Part shown: piece by piece, positions 45,594-54,595 of the stretch
Numbering within the stretch: position 1 is the stretch's first letter
How the letters are laid out: each line of letters opens with the position of its first letter
DNA from: Commensalibacter intestini A911
GTDB lineage: Bacteria > Pseudomonadota > Alphaproteobacteria > Acetobacterales > Acetobacteraceae
Reading direction: 5' to 3'
Assembly (NCBI RefSeq): GCF_000231445.1
Contig: NZ_AGFR01000009.1
Coordinates: 248,001 to 312,000, forward strand
DNA length: 64,000 nt
Translations under genes and position numbers: made by a program
Notes under the pieces: model-generated
Database searches by the model: none
What the model was told of the DNA's origin: nothing
Seen by the model: only the letters and a program-made list of their open reading frames with translations

Positions 45594-46073
45594 ATGACTA
45601 AGTTATCTCATTTTGATGCATCAGGGCAAGCGCATATGGTCGATATTGCACATAAAGAAGAAACAAAACGTACTGCAATTGCGATTGGATCAATTTCAAT
45701 GTCTGCGGAAGCATTTAAATTGTTGGAATTCAATGCTAGTCGCAAAGGGGATGTGCTGGGGATTGCGCGTATTGCAGCAATTCAAGGAACAAAGATGACA
45801 GCAACTATGATTCCTTTATGCCACCCTTTATCTTTAAGTCATGTTCATGTTGAGTTTTATAAAGATGAATCTGCTTTAAGTGTTCAAATTGAGGTCACAG
45901 CAGAAACCGTTGGTAAAACGGGTGTTGAGATGGAAGCTTTGACTGGCGCGTCAGCTGGACTTTTGACCATATATGATATGTTAAAAGCAGTGGATAAAAG
46001 AATGGTGATTCAAGATATTCATCTTGTTAAAAAACAAGGTGGGAAAAGTGGAGAATTTACTTTTTCTGAATAA
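45594..46073 (+). CDS. moaC: Cyclic pyranopterin monophosphate synthase MoaC
   Basis: A 159-residue protein with the MoaC motifs MIPLCHPLSLSHV (about residues 65-77) and GVEMEALTGASAGLLTIYDMLKAVDK (about 107-132). It rearranges the MoaA product to cyclic pyranopterin monophosphate. With this gene the set moaA, moaC, moaD, moaE, moeB, mogA, moeA and mobA is complete within 19 kb. A TAGGAAAAAC ribosome site precedes the ATG. It is divergent from moaD. Confidence 0.95.
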   Translation: MTKLSHFDASGQAHMVDIAHKEETKRTAIAIGSISMSAEAFKLLEFNASRKGDVLGIARIAAIQGTKMTATMIPLCHPLSLSHVHVEFYKDESALSVQIEVTAETVGKTGVEMEALTGASAGLLTIYDMLKAVDKRMVIQDIHLVKKQGGKSGEFTFSE

Positions 46074-46135
46074 AGAATGATTTTACTTGTATTCTATAGG
46101 ATCTCTTGATAGAAAATTGGGATAGTTTTTGGTGA

Positions 46136-46211
<76 letters not shown>

Positions 46212-46223
46212 TATTTCCCAATT

Positions 46224-47567
46224 TCAAGATGATAGTTTTTGTGAACGCGTTCTTTGCTTTCGTCCGTAAAGAATAAAGAACGCTTGTAAAAAGATGAGTA
46301 GAAACGCTGCAATAACGGTTGCAGGACCTACGCCATCCATTCCCCACCATTTAATAAAGATAAATAGCATCGGGAGGAAGAAAAGAACATCCATACCTCT
46401 GGCATAAATAGCGCCTGCAGTATTGTCTGTAGTAATTAAAATGGGTTCAAGGGACATCCCCCAAATAAGCACAAGTTCTCCGCCTGCTAACCAATAAAGT
46501 AATATGAGTGTTTCAGGGGGTGGATCTTTATGGAGTAACAAGTGCATAATTGGCACAGCAATATAAGGCAGAATTAATAACACAACGGTTGTTATGCCAC
46601 CTGTTAATGCAGTAATTTGCAAGGCCATTTTATATAAGTGGGAAGGCTTACTGCCTTGCCAAGAGCGCACCATTTCTGGATATAAAGTGGATTGTAATAA
46701 AACAATGGGTTTAGCCATGGCTTCTGCAATTTTATTTGCAATATTATAATATCCAGCAGCAATTGGCCCCAAAGTTCCACCGATAACCAGTGTGGTAATT
46801 TGTTTGTAAGCCAACGAAAATGTCATATTTAGATTGGTATTCCATGCAAATTTCCAGATGCCAGGCAGGTCTTTTGTTAGGCCTTCATTGATTCCAGTAA
46901 AAAAACCTTTAAGTAACTGATGGCGGTGAAGTTGATATAAAGAAAAAATAAGGAATGAACAAAAACTAACAATAACGGCCAGCATCCACACACCAACTGC
47001 ACCGGCTAATCCGCCTCCGATCAGCATTAGGAAAATAATTCCTAATAGACGGATAGAGGTACTAATTAGTCCTTGGATTGCGATAAGATCATATCGATTG
47101 AGTAATCTTAAAATACCATTGAAAGTCGCACTGGTCATAAAAAAAGCACTAAAGCTATAGAAAACGCCTAGATAATGCCATTCTGCAGGCCATCCAAGAA
47201 GTCTGCTGAAGTAAACTGCACATAAGAAACTAATGACGAGTGAAGCGATACTACTACAAAAATCTAGCAAAAATGTAAAACGCAGAACGCGTTGAAGCAA
47301 AGGAATATTTCTATCTTCATAAGGCTTTATGCCATAATGTAAAACGGTTTGCCAAGATTGAAACTCGGCGATGTCTCCGATGGTCTGATAGAAAGAGTGT
47401 AAAAGAATCAAAAAACCATACCCTTTATCCCCTAAAAGGTGGATGGTTAAAGAAATTTGTAAAAGTCCGATGGGAACGTTAATGACCTTCCCACCTAATA
47501 ATTTCAGTAGATTACGCCCAGAACGCCTTAAACTACCTCTGTTTGAGGGGATAGTTGTATGAGACAC
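46224..47567 (-). CDS. Polysaccharide/lipid-linked oligosaccharide flippase (MATE/Wzx-like)
   Basis: A membrane protein of about 447 residues with some twelve hydrophobic segments, in the pattern of oligosaccharide flippases (Wzx/RfbX, MOP superfamily): GRNLLKLLGGKVINVPIGLLQISLTIHLLG near the start, and GPIAAGYYNIANKIAEAMAKP in the middle. It would turn lipid-linked sugar units across the inner membrane for O-antigen or exopolysaccharide. No ATG starts the frame; a GTG at 47567 with GGA just upstream is preferred over a TTG at 47579. The nearby rml genes support a polysaccharide role, but glycosyltransferases and a polymerase are not in this window. Confidence 0.72.
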   Translation of the reverse strand: MSHTTIPSNRGSLRRSGRNLLKLLGGKVINVPIGLLQISLTIHLLGDKGYGFLILLHSFYQTIGDIAEFQSWQTVLHYGIKPYEDRNIPLLQRVLRFTFLLDFCSSIASLVISFLCAVYFSRLLGWPAEWHYLGVFYSFSAFFMTSATFNGILRLLNRYDLIAIQGLISTSIRLLGIIFLMLIGGGLAGAVGVWMLAVIVSFCSFLIFSLYQLHRHQLLKGFFTGINEGLTKDLPGIWKFAWNTNLNMTFSLAYKQITTLVIGGTLGPIAAGYYNIANKIAEAMAKPIVLLQSTLYPEMVRSWQGSKPSHLYKMALQITALTGGITTVVLLILPYIAVPIMHLLLHKDPPPETLILLYWLAGGELVLIWGMSLEPILITTDNTAGAIYARGMDVLFFLPMLFIFIKWWGMDGVGPATVIAAFLLIFLQAFFILYGRKQRTRSQKLSS

Positions 47568-47679
47568 TATATATTCCAAAAAACGCTAATAATATTTGTT
47601 TAGTATAAAAACTTTGAGATAAAGTTACTTTGTTTGTATGTGGTTTACCAATGTAATTTACTAGGGGCAAGGTAAATAT

Positions 47680-48348
47680 TTATAAGGTTGTTGGATATTC
47701 GTTTATGGTTAAGGCGCGCCAATGATCTTGTTTTTTCTCTAGCACGGTTAAAGACAGATTTAAAATAGATAGAGATAATGCAGAATCCAAAGGTATTTTT
47801 AAACTATGGGCAATGGCTGCTCGTATAGTTCCTCCGTGGGATACGATAATGATGTCCTGACCAGTTTTTGTTTGGGCTAAAGATTCTAGCTCTTTACCAA
47901 CACGATTAATGACATCGTACATATTTTCTCCTTGAGGAGGACGTTCTTTGGCATAAAAAGGCCAGAACGGATGCGCATCATATTGACAGTGTTGCATGAC
48001 AGCATCATGTGGTTGGCCTTGCCACTTTCCCAAATCTTGTTCTAGGAAAGCATCATTAGTGGTTAAAGGAACATGGCCATAACCAGCGTTCTGAATCAAA
48101 TTAGCGGTATCTTTCGCGCGTGATAAAGAGGACGTAATCCATGATGTTGTGGATGGTAATCTTTTCGCTAAATAGCGATAAATAGCTTGCTGTTGTTGAA
48201 TATGTTCATGACAAAGAGAAACATTCATTGTTCCATAAAGATAATTTCTATCTTTTTGGTTAACAATTGCATGGCGAATAAGCCAAAAGCGTGTTGTATT
48301 TTCTGTTAAAGTAGGATTATCGAGGAATTGATATGTATTTTGTGTCAT
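47680..48348 (-). CDS. Histidine phosphatase (phosphoglycerate mutase-like) family protein
   Basis: A protein of about 222 residues with the catalytic RHAI (an RHG-type motif with Ala in place of Gly) near residue 24, the SRAKDTA arginine motif, the FLEQDLGKWQG acid motif and the second catalytic histidine in IIVSHGGTIRAAIA. This is the branch of the superfamily that includes CobC-like alpha-ribazole phosphatases and assorted phosphatases. Specificity cannot be assigned. The ATG at 48348 is preferred, as upstream residues look untranslated; no clear ribosome site is seen. It is divergent from the rml operon. Confidence 0.7.
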   Translation of the reverse strand: MTQNTYQFLDNPTLTENTTRFWLIRHAIVNQKDRNYLYGTMNVSLCHEHIQQQQAIYRYLAKRLPSTTSWITSSLSRAKDTANLIQNAGYGHVPLTTNDAFLEQDLGKWQGQPHDAVMQHCQYDAHPFWPFYAKERPPQGENMYDVINRVGKELESLAQTKTGQDIIIVSHGGTIRAAIAHSLKIPLDSALSLSILNLSLTVLEKKQDHWRALTINEYPTTL

Positions 48349-48513
48349 TTGTATTTTTGAATAAGATAAATTTGGAATATAGTAACATAGAGTTGTTAAA
48401 TATATCAAAGTTGTTTTTTTATTCTAGAAAGTAAACTACTTGATATTATATATAGAGATGGTTACAAAAGAAGAAAGTTTTAACTTTAAAGTTTTTTAAA
48501 GGTGTGTCTTACT

Positions 48514-49566
48514 ATGCAAATTCTTGTTACGGGTGGATGTGGTTTTATTGGTTCTGCAGTTGTCCGTCATTTAATTCATCATACCAAACATTCGGTGGTT
48601 AATGTTGATGTGTTAACCTATTCTGCTTCTCCTGAAACAGTAGCAGAAGTTGAAAAGAATGATAGATATAATTTTCGTCAGGTCAATATTACTGATGCGG
48701 CGGCATTAAAAAAGGTTTTTGAGGAATTTAAACCTGATGCAGTGATGCACTTGGCTGCAGAATCTCATGTAGATCGTTCTATTGATGGTCCAGGAATTTT
48801 TGTAGAAACCAATGTTGTTGGGACATATACATTATTAAATGTTGCTTATGAGTATTGGAAAGCGTTAACGGAAGATAAAAAACAGAAATTCCGTTTCCAT
48901 CATATCTCAACAGATGAAGTGTTTGGTCACCTTGAGTTAAATGACCCTCCGTTTACCGAAACAACTCCTTATGATCCTCGTAGCCCATATTCTGCATCAA
49001 AAGCAGCATCAGATCATCTCGTTCGTGCTTGGTTCCATACCTATGGATTACCTACGTTTGTGACAAATACGACGAATAACTATGGTATTTGGCATTTCCC
49101 AGAAAAACTTGTTCCTTTGATTATTATTAATGCATTAGAAGGCAAAGATTTACCTGTTTATGGTAAAGGCGATAATATTCGTGACTGGTTATTTGTTGAA
49201 GATCACGCCGAAGCGTTAGTAAAAGCAGTTGAAATTGGTGAACCTGGTGAAACATACGCGATTGGTGCTAGACAACCTAGAACTAATTTAGAAGTGGTTA
49301 AAGCCATTTGTGCTATTTTGGACGAACTAAGACCAGATTCAAAAGGGAAATATGAACGCTTAATTAAGTTTGTTGGCGATCGTCCTGGTCATGACTTTAG
49401 ATATGAAATTGATCCTTCTCATGCGGAAAAATCTTTGGATTGGAAAGCTAAAAATAATTTTGAGACAGGAATTCGTAAAACAGTTCAGTGGTATTTAGAT
49501 AACCAAAGCTGGTGGCAAGCTATTCGCGATAAGCGTTATAGCGGTCAACGTCTTGGGACGAAATAA
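48514..49566 (+). CDS. rfbB: dTDP-glucose 4,6-dehydratase RmlB
   Basis: A 350-residue short-chain dehydrogenase-type enzyme: NAD-binding TGGCGFIGS near residue 7, the STDEVFG motif holding the catalytic Thr-Asp-Glu, and the [10 protein letters not shown] Tyr-Lys pair. It converts dTDP-glucose to dTDP-4-keto-6-deoxyglucose, the second step of dTDP-L-rhamnose synthesis. AAAGGTG precedes the ATG at 48514. It opens the operon rmlB-rmlA-rmlC-rmlD, with a possible promoter in the preceding 100 bases. Confidence 0.94.
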   Translation: MQILVTGGCGFIGSAVVRHLIHHTKHSVVNVDVLTYSASPETVAEVEKNDRYNFRQVNITDAAALKKVFEEFKPDAVMHLAAESHVDRSIDGPGIFVETNVVGTYTLLNVAYEYWKALTEDKKQKFRFHHISTDEVFGHLELNDPPFTETTPYDPRSPYSASKAASDHLVRAWFHTYGLPTFVTNTTNNYGIWHFPEKLVPLIIINALEGKDLPVYGKGDNIRDWLFVEDHAEALVKAVEIGEPGETYAIGARQPRTNLEVVKAICAILDELRPDSKGKYERLIKFVGDRPGHDFRYEIDPSHAEKSLDWKAKNNFETGIRKTVQWYLDNQSWWQAIRDKRYSGQRLGTK

Positions 49567-49576
49567 GGAAAACAAG

Positions 49577-50470
49577 ATGCAAGAAAAACCTATGAAAGGG
49601 ATTGTATTAGCGGGTGGTTCTGGCACACGTTTACATCCATTGACTTTGGCATCTAGTAAGCAGTTGTTGCCCGTTTATGATAAACCGATGATTTATTATT
49701 CGCTATCTACGTTGATGCTAGCGGGTATTCGGGATATTATGATTATTTCCACGCCACAAGATACGCCTCAATTTAAAAGATTGTTAGGGGATGGATCTGA
49801 TTGGGGGGTGAGATTTGAGTATTGTGTACAACCAAAACCAGAAGGTTTGGCACAAGCTTTTATTTTGTCTGAAGAATGGTTGGATGGTGCTCCTTGTGCT
49901 TTAGTGCTTGGAGATAACTTGATTTTTGCTGATCATCTTAGCGTTTTGTTACAACAGGCAGCACAACGTGTTTCTGGGGCTACTGTATTTGCATATCAAG
50001 TACGTGACCCAGAGCGTTATGGTGTGGTTTCTTTTGATGAAGAAGGAAAAGCTCAGCAAATTATTGAAAAGCCGATGGATCCACCATCGAATTGGGCGGT
50101 GACAGGATTATATTTTTACGATTCTAAAGTCACTCAATATGCTAAAGAGGTAAAGCTTTCTCCTCGTGGTGAGTATGAAATTACCGATTTAAATAAAATG
50201 TACCTTGATAATCAAGAATTGCGTGTTGAACGTCTTGGACGTGGATGTGCTTGGTTAGATGCTGGGATGCCAGATAGTTTAATGCAAGCAGGTACTTTTG
50301 TGCAAACGATTCAGTCACGTCAAGGAATGTTGGTTGGATCTCCGGAAGAAGTGGCTTATCGTCGTGGGTTTATTGATGCAGATCAGTTACGTGTTTTAGC
50401 AAAAAGAGTCCATAAAACTGAATTAGGTCGTATGTTATTTGAGCTTTCTAACGAACCTCAAGAACATTAA
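49577..50470 (+). CDS. rfbA: Glucose-1-phosphate thymidylyltransferase RmlA
   Basis: A 298-residue nucleotidyltransferase with the signature LAGGSGTRLHPLT (about residues 10-22), the PMIYYSLSTLMLAGI segment, LGDN for metal binding and EKP in IIEKPMDPPSNWAVTGLYFYD. It joins dTTP and glucose-1-phosphate to dTDP-glucose, the first step of the rhamnose pathway, and is normally feedback-inhibited by dTDP-rhamnose. The ATG at 49577 follows TAAGGAAAAC, 10 bases after rmlB ends. Confidence 0.94.
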   Translation: MQEKPMKGIVLAGGSGTRLHPLTLASSKQLLPVYDKPMIYYSLSTLMLAGIRDIMIISTPQDTPQFKRLLGDGSDWGVRFEYCVQPKPEGLAQAFILSEEWLDGAPCALVLGDNLIFADHLSVLLQQAAQRVSGATVFAYQVRDPERYGVVSFDEEGKAQQIIEKPMDPPSNWAVTGLYFYDSKVTQYAKEVKLSPRGEYEITDLNKMYLDNQELRVERLGRGCAWLDAGMPDSLMQAGTFVQTIQSRQGMLVGSPEEVAYRRGFIDADQLRVLAKRVHKTELGRMLFELSNEPQEH

Positions 50471-50482
50471 AGGAATTTATGA

Positions 50483-51043
50483 ATGAAAATCGAATTTTTG
50501 GCAATTCCTGAAGTTGCTTTAATTACTCCTCCTCGCTTTCAAGATAATCGTGGTTTCTTCTCCGAGACCTATAATGCAGAGCGTTTAAAAGATGCTGGTA
50601 TTCATTTACCTTTTGTGCAGGATAATCAAAGCCTATCCACTCAAAGAGGTGTGGTTCGTGGATTGCATTGCCAATTAGCTCCACATGCACAAGGCAAGCT
50701 TGTCCGTTGTACACAAGGTTCCATTTGGGATGTTGCGATTGATGCACGCACAGGCTCACCGACTTATGGTCAATGGGTTGGTGCTGAGCTTTCTGAAGAT
50801 AATTGGTCACAGCTTTGGGTACCACCAGGGTTTTTACATGGTTTTTGTACGTTAACAGATAATGTTATGGTGCAATATAAGTGCACAGGATTATATGACA
50901 AAGCCAGCGAACGTGCTGTGCGTTGGGATTGTAAAGATTTGGCAATTGACTGGCCGATTAAACCAGAAGAAGCAATTTTATCTGAAAAAGATTCTCAAAA
51001 TCCTGGTTTTTCTGAAGCAAAAGGCTGGTTTTCATACCCATAA
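50483..51043 (+). CDS. rfbC: dTDP-4-dehydrorhamnose 3,5-epimerase RmlC
   Basis: A 186-residue cupin with the hallmark RGLHCQ (catalytic His62) and the FQDNRGFFSETY and VWVPPGFLHGF-type segments of the family (here LWVPPGFLHGF). It epimerises dTDP-4-keto-6-deoxyglucose at C3 and C5. AAAGGAA lies before the ATG, 12 bases after rmlA. Confidence 0.94.
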   Translation: MKIEFLAIPEVALITPPRFQDNRGFFSETYNAERLKDAGIHLPFVQDNQSLSTQRGVVRGLHCQLAPHAQGKLVRCTQGSIWDVAIDARTGSPTYGQWVGAELSEDNWSQLWVPPGFLHGFCTLTDNVMVQYKCTGLYDKASERAVRWDCKDLAIDWPIKPEEAILSEKDSQNPGFSEAKGWFSYP

Positions 51044-51056
51044 GAGGAAAATATAA

Positions 51057-51935
51057 ATGTCAATTCTTATTATTGGCGGAAAAGACGGTCAATTAGCGAC
51101 ATCTTTTGTGAATTTAAAAGATAATCGTTTAAAGTTTCTTGGACGCCCAGAGTTGGATTTTACCAATGCAGATACATTAAAATCTGCTTTTGAAGGTGAA
51201 AAGCCAGAGCTGATTATCAATACAGCTGCTTGGACTGCTGTTGATGCTGCGGAAACTCAACAAGAAGATGCTTATTTGGTTAATCGTGATGGGCCTGCAC
51301 AACTAGCGAAATTATGTGCAGTTCATGATGTGCCTTTTATTCATGTATCTACAGATTATGTGTTTTCAGGGGATAAAGGTTCTCCTTATTTTGAAACAGA
51401 TCCTGTTTCTCCAAATACAGTGTATGGTGCAAGTAAAGCTGAAGGCGAAGAAGCTATTTTGGCAGCACAACCAAACTCTGTAATTTTAAGAACGGCTTGG
51501 GTTTATTCTGCACATGGTAAAAACTTTGTTCGTACTATGATTAATGCAGGCGCTAAAAATCCAGCATTAAAAGTGGTTGGCGATCAACATGGTAATCCAA
51601 CATGTTCTGATGATCTCGCATGGGCAATTATGCAAATTGCAGATCGCTACTTAAAAGAAGGTTTGAATCCAGAGTGGAACGGTATTTATCATGCTGTTGG
51701 TACTGGGGATGCAACTTGGTATGGTTTGGCAGTGGAAGCTTTACAACAAGCTGCTTTATATGGTCAAAAAATGCCAGAAGTAACAGCGATTAAAACAGAA
51801 GATTGGCCAACGCCTGCAAAACGTCCACAGGATTCTCGTTTAAACACAGATAAATTACATAAAGTGTTTAATATACGTTTACCTAAATGGCAGGATAGTG
51901 TTGCAAAAGTTGTGAAAACACTTTTTCAAGCTTAA
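51057..51935 (+). CDS. rfbD: dTDP-4-dehydrorhamnose reductase RmlD
   Basis: A 292-residue reductase with the N-terminal GGKDGQLA nucleotide-binding loop, HVSTDYVFSG motif and the catalytic YGASKAEGE Tyr-Lys pair. It reduces the keto group to give dTDP-L-rhamnose and finishes the four-gene pathway. Ribosome site AGAGGAAAAT; it starts 13 bases after rmlC. A terminator follows. Confidence 0.94.
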   Translation: MSILIIGGKDGQLATSFVNLKDNRLKFLGRPELDFTNADTLKSAFEGEKPELIINTAAWTAVDAAETQQEDAYLVNRDGPAQLAKLCAVHDVPFIHVSTDYVFSGDKGSPYFETDPVSPNTVYGASKAEGEEAILAAQPNSVILRTAWVYSAHGKNFVRTMINAGAKNPALKVVGDQHGNPTCSDDLAWAIMQIADRYLKEGLNPEWNGIYHAVGTGDATWYGLAVEALQQAALYGQKMPEVTAIKTEDWPTPAKRPQDSRLNTDKLHKVFNIRLPKWQDSVAKVVKTLFQA

Positions 51936-51961
51936 TCTATTTTAAGCGATAGCTAGATTGT

Positions 51962-51990
51962 AAAGGCCCTGATTAGTTCGGGGCTTTTTT
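51962..51990 (+). terminator. Rho-independent terminator after the rml operon
   Basis: An imperfect hairpin (AAAGGCCC with GGGGCTTT, one internal mismatch; 51962-51969 and 51980-51987) followed by TTTTTT lies 26 bases after the rmlD stop. Confidence 0.78.
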
Positions 51991-52762
51991 ATTTTGTTCT
52001 AACTTGCTAAGCGATAAGTTTCTGATTTGTAGGCTGTGATTGTAACGTTGTATTGGTTGTAGAATTTGCAACATCAGTTGCCGTATTTTCACTGTTAGAC
52101 GTAATTTATTTCCTATTAATCAGAATTATGTCACAAGATGAATCATCTTATTCGGATAATTATCAAATAGTGCCTTTGTTGAATGTGTAAGATGAGTTGT
52201 TTTTATCGTAGCATAATCAGAGAAAATAATTTTATAATTATTTAGACTGCCTGGCGCGATACAAACTTTTTGTTCGATTTTGATTGCTTTAACACATAAA
52301 AAGATTTTTTTCTTATGGACGAACTTATTTTACTTTGTAGCAATAGGTGTTATGGGTAATTGTTATCCTTTGTTTTTCGTCCCATATCGTTTTTATAAAA
52401 ATGGAGGCACCCTATATATATTTCTATTGTTAGCTTAATCGTCGAAATATAAAATAATGTTTGTTATATCTGTTTTAAATCAAAAGAATACTTCTGGGAA
52501 AATAGTTATTACTACATATTTGAAAAAAATTTATAATCAAAACAATAGCAGGACGAACACACTAAACTAACATAATTTTATATTAGAAGATGTTTCACAA
52601 AAGGGTAAAGTTAGAGTATTTTTTTTATTGATAAATCTGATTATAAAAAATAAAAATATATATCGTACAACAAAGAGAAATGTCGCAGAAATATTAGAGG
52701 ATTTAGTTGAGCGTATTGGAGGCATTGAGTTTTTACTCAAATAAGTAAAAACTCAATTTTAT
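51991..52762. other. Intergenic region with short protein-like remnants, no intact gene
   Basis: About 770 bases of AT-rich sequence without an intact gene. Two stretches read like C-terminal fragments lacking starts: a leftward frame at 52007-52105 with a hydrophilic Asn/Thr/Ser-rich tail ending in QKLIA, and the rightward frame at 52571-52744 (separate entry). The rest shows nothing I can name. Such debris fits an area that has been rearranged. Confidence 0.35.
52571..52744 (+). pseudogene. Possible 3' gene fragment of unknown family
   Basis: An open stretch of 57 codons after a stop, with no usable start, reads as protein-like sequence ending NVAEILEDLVERIGGIEFLLK. Its last codons lie in the left arm of a good rightward terminator, which is what a true gene end would look like. 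I do not recognise the family, and a chance open frame cannot be excluded. Confidence 0.25.
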
Positions 52763-52764
52763 TT
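52724..52764 (+). terminator. Rightward rho-independent terminator next to tpsB
   Basis: A perfect 14-base stem (ATTGAGTTTTTACT, 52724-52737, with AGTAAAAACTCAAT, 52744-52757; loop CAAATA) is followed by TTTTATTT on the + strand. There is no T-run on the minus strand, so it fits an old rightward transcript better than the leftward tpsB that ends here. Confidence 0.7.
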
Positions 52765-54517
52765 ATAACCTGACACCTACACTGAACATGGCGATCCATC
52801 CTTCTGGAGGAAGACCTGCTGTTGTAAGAGCGTGAGTTGCAGAAGCATTCCAGAAGATGGTTCCTGCTGTTTTACGAATACCCAATCCTGCACCGACGAG
52901 GTTCCCACCTTTTTCGGTCTTAGGCATATCAGCATAGGTAAAAACACCTCTAGTCATACCGACATCAAAGATTCCGTAAAGTTCAGTGCCTTTAACTAAG
53001 CTATTACAAAAAATTTGATAGGCATCACAATGCATTTCATTTGTTGGTAAAGACCATGAAAGATCATTACGCATATAAATCCCAGCATTTCCCATCATGG
53101 TTTGTTTTAAGAACCCTCTGACGGTATAAGGCCCCCCAATTTGCATTTGTTCATTACCATATTGGTTCTTGCTCGCATATTCCCCATGAATAGATGTGTG
53201 CCACATAAAATCTTGAGCAATAGGTTGGTAGCCATCGATATCCAAAGAGGGCTTAACATATTGAGTATGGGGATTATAGGTTCCTTGATTGGACGTCCAT
53301 GTCTCGGTGCCCATAGCCCCACCAAGTCCTATCTTCATACCAAGACTTGCATACCATGCGCCTCCCCAAATGCGCATCGATTCACTGGCATTTAGGTTTA
53401 ATGAAGAAAGTCTAGCGCTTTGTGTTCCAATACGTGAATGCTCAATATAGCTATCAAAGGATTTTAATTCATAGGTTGCTTGTAAGGTTGTCACCCCAAT
53501 TGAGTTTCGTGCAACAACACGTGAAGCGCCGATATGAAAATCTTTATTGGTTGAATCAAAACGTCCACGTCCTTGCCAAGCATAATCAACATGATAAAAA
53601 TCGTCATATCGATACCATCCACCAAAAAATGTCCATGGCCCAAGCGGAATAGACCCTTCGGCGGTAAAGAAAGAGTTGTGTCGGTCGCTTTGACGATTAT
53701 TTAAAGAATGGTCATATTCAACAGACCACATATCTAACAATCCAAATAAATCTTCAGCAGTTAAAATAGTTCTGCCGATGGTTCTTCCAGAATAACTTTG
53801 ACCATTATTATCTGTTGACACTTGTCCGTGTAAGATCCCTGGATTATTGGCATTAATATTAACGATAGAGGTTCCTGGCTCATCCCCTGGAGCAATCTTC
53901 ATCGATGCACTCCAATCAGGAAGGCGGTTCATCTGATCAATCCCTTGCTCTAAATCTCTCAGATTGAGTATTCCTCCTTTAACCCACGGAAAGGCCATAG
54001 TTTCATGGTTGCTTTGCGATATTCCATGAAATTGAAAGCCTTGGACTTTGCCTCCAATGACAACAATATGTAACGTACCTTGTTTTAGATCTTGTTGAGG
54101 CAGGTAGGCTCTTGTTGTGACAAAACCTTTGTCGATATAAGCTTTATTGATTTTATTTAAGATAGAATTCATATCCCCAAGGCTCATACATTTATTTTGC
54201 CAAGGTTTGGTAATATTTTGGACTGTTGACGGAGATATGTTATTTGCATTCACCACTTCAATGGATTGAATGGTCACACAATGTTCAGTTTGAGCATCAT
54301 TATGCTTATTTTGATTGATCTGAACATTACTGGATGGAGGGGGAAGTCCCTCCATAAGTTGTTGCCGTTCTTTATGCTGTAAATATTGCTGATATTGATT
54401 AAAGCTTTGAGGGGAAACAGGTGGAGGTGTCGTTTGCGCTTCTGCATGTTCTCCCATAAAAGGTAAACATACAGTCGCAGCAAGAATAGACCGAAAAAAA
54501 GATACTTTTAAATTCAT
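52763..54517 (-). CDS. Two-partner secretion transporter TpsB (ShlB/FhaC/HecB family)
   Basis: A 584-residue outer-membrane transporter. It has a signal peptide (ILAATVCLPFMGEHAEA), a proline/glutamine-rich linker, a POTRA region from about residue 80 (CVTIQSIEVVNANNISPSTV, then a GFVTTRAYLPQQDLKQGTLHIVV core), and a 16-strand beta-barrel part with the conserved YTVRGFLKQ (the VRGF loop-6 motif) near residue 470. It ends in SVGVRL. FhaC-like proteins export a large TpsA partner through recognition of its N-terminal TPS domain. The TpsA-like gene next to it is divergent and lacks that domain, so the true partner may be encoded elsewhere. Length and motifs look intact. The start has no strong ribosome site. 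Confidence 0.88.
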   Translation of the reverse strand: MNLKVSFFRSILAATVCLPFMGEHAEAQTTPPPVSPQSFNQYQQYLQHKERQQLMEGLPPPSSNVQINQNKHNDAQTEHCVTIQSIEVVNANNISPSTVQNITKPWQNKCMSLGDMNSILNKINKAYIDKGFVTTRAYLPQQDLKQGTLHIVVIGGKVQGFQFHGISQSNHETMAFPWVKGGILNLRDLEQGIDQMNRLPDWSASMKIAPGDEPGTSIVNINANNPGILHGQVSTDNNGQSYSGRTIGRTILTAEDLFGLLDMWSVEYDHSLNNRQSDRHNSFFTAEGSIPLGPWTFFGGWYRYDDFYHVDYAWQGRGRFDSTNKDFHIGASRVVARNSIGVTTLQATYELKSFDSYIEHSRIGTQSARLSSLNLNASESMRIWGGAWYASLGMKIGLGGAMGTETWTSNQGTYNPHTQYVKPSLDIDGYQPIAQDFMWHTSIHGEYASKNQYGNEQMQIGGPYTVRGFLKQTMMGNAGIYMRNDLSWSLPTNEMHCDAYQIFCNSLVKGTELYGIFDVGMTRGVFTYADMPKTEKGGNLVGAGLGIRKTAGTIFWNASATHALTTAGLPPEGWIAMFSVGVRL

Positions 54518-54545
54518 TGTCGTTATCTAAATCAATAACAAAATT

Positions 54546-54595
54546 AAGGAGCTTTTTTATTAATGAGGTCATTCATAGCGGTAAATACATTATGA
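54546..54595 (+). promoter_or_regulatory. Strong ribosome site and 10-codon mini-ORF coupled to the giant ORF
   Basis: AAGGAG (54546-54551) stands 11 bases before ATG 54563, which opens a 10-codon frame (M-R-S-F-I-A-V-N-T-L) ending with TGA at 54593-54595. That stop overlaps the ATG (54592) of the giant ORF as ATGA. The giant ORF has no ribosome site of its own. This could be a coupling leader, or the surviving first codons of a gene whose N-terminal part was lost. Confidence 0.5.

Noticed and set aside
52591-52606. TGTTTCAC followed by AAAAGGG, a parS-like half site.
   Set aside because: Only the left half matches; the palindrome is not completed.
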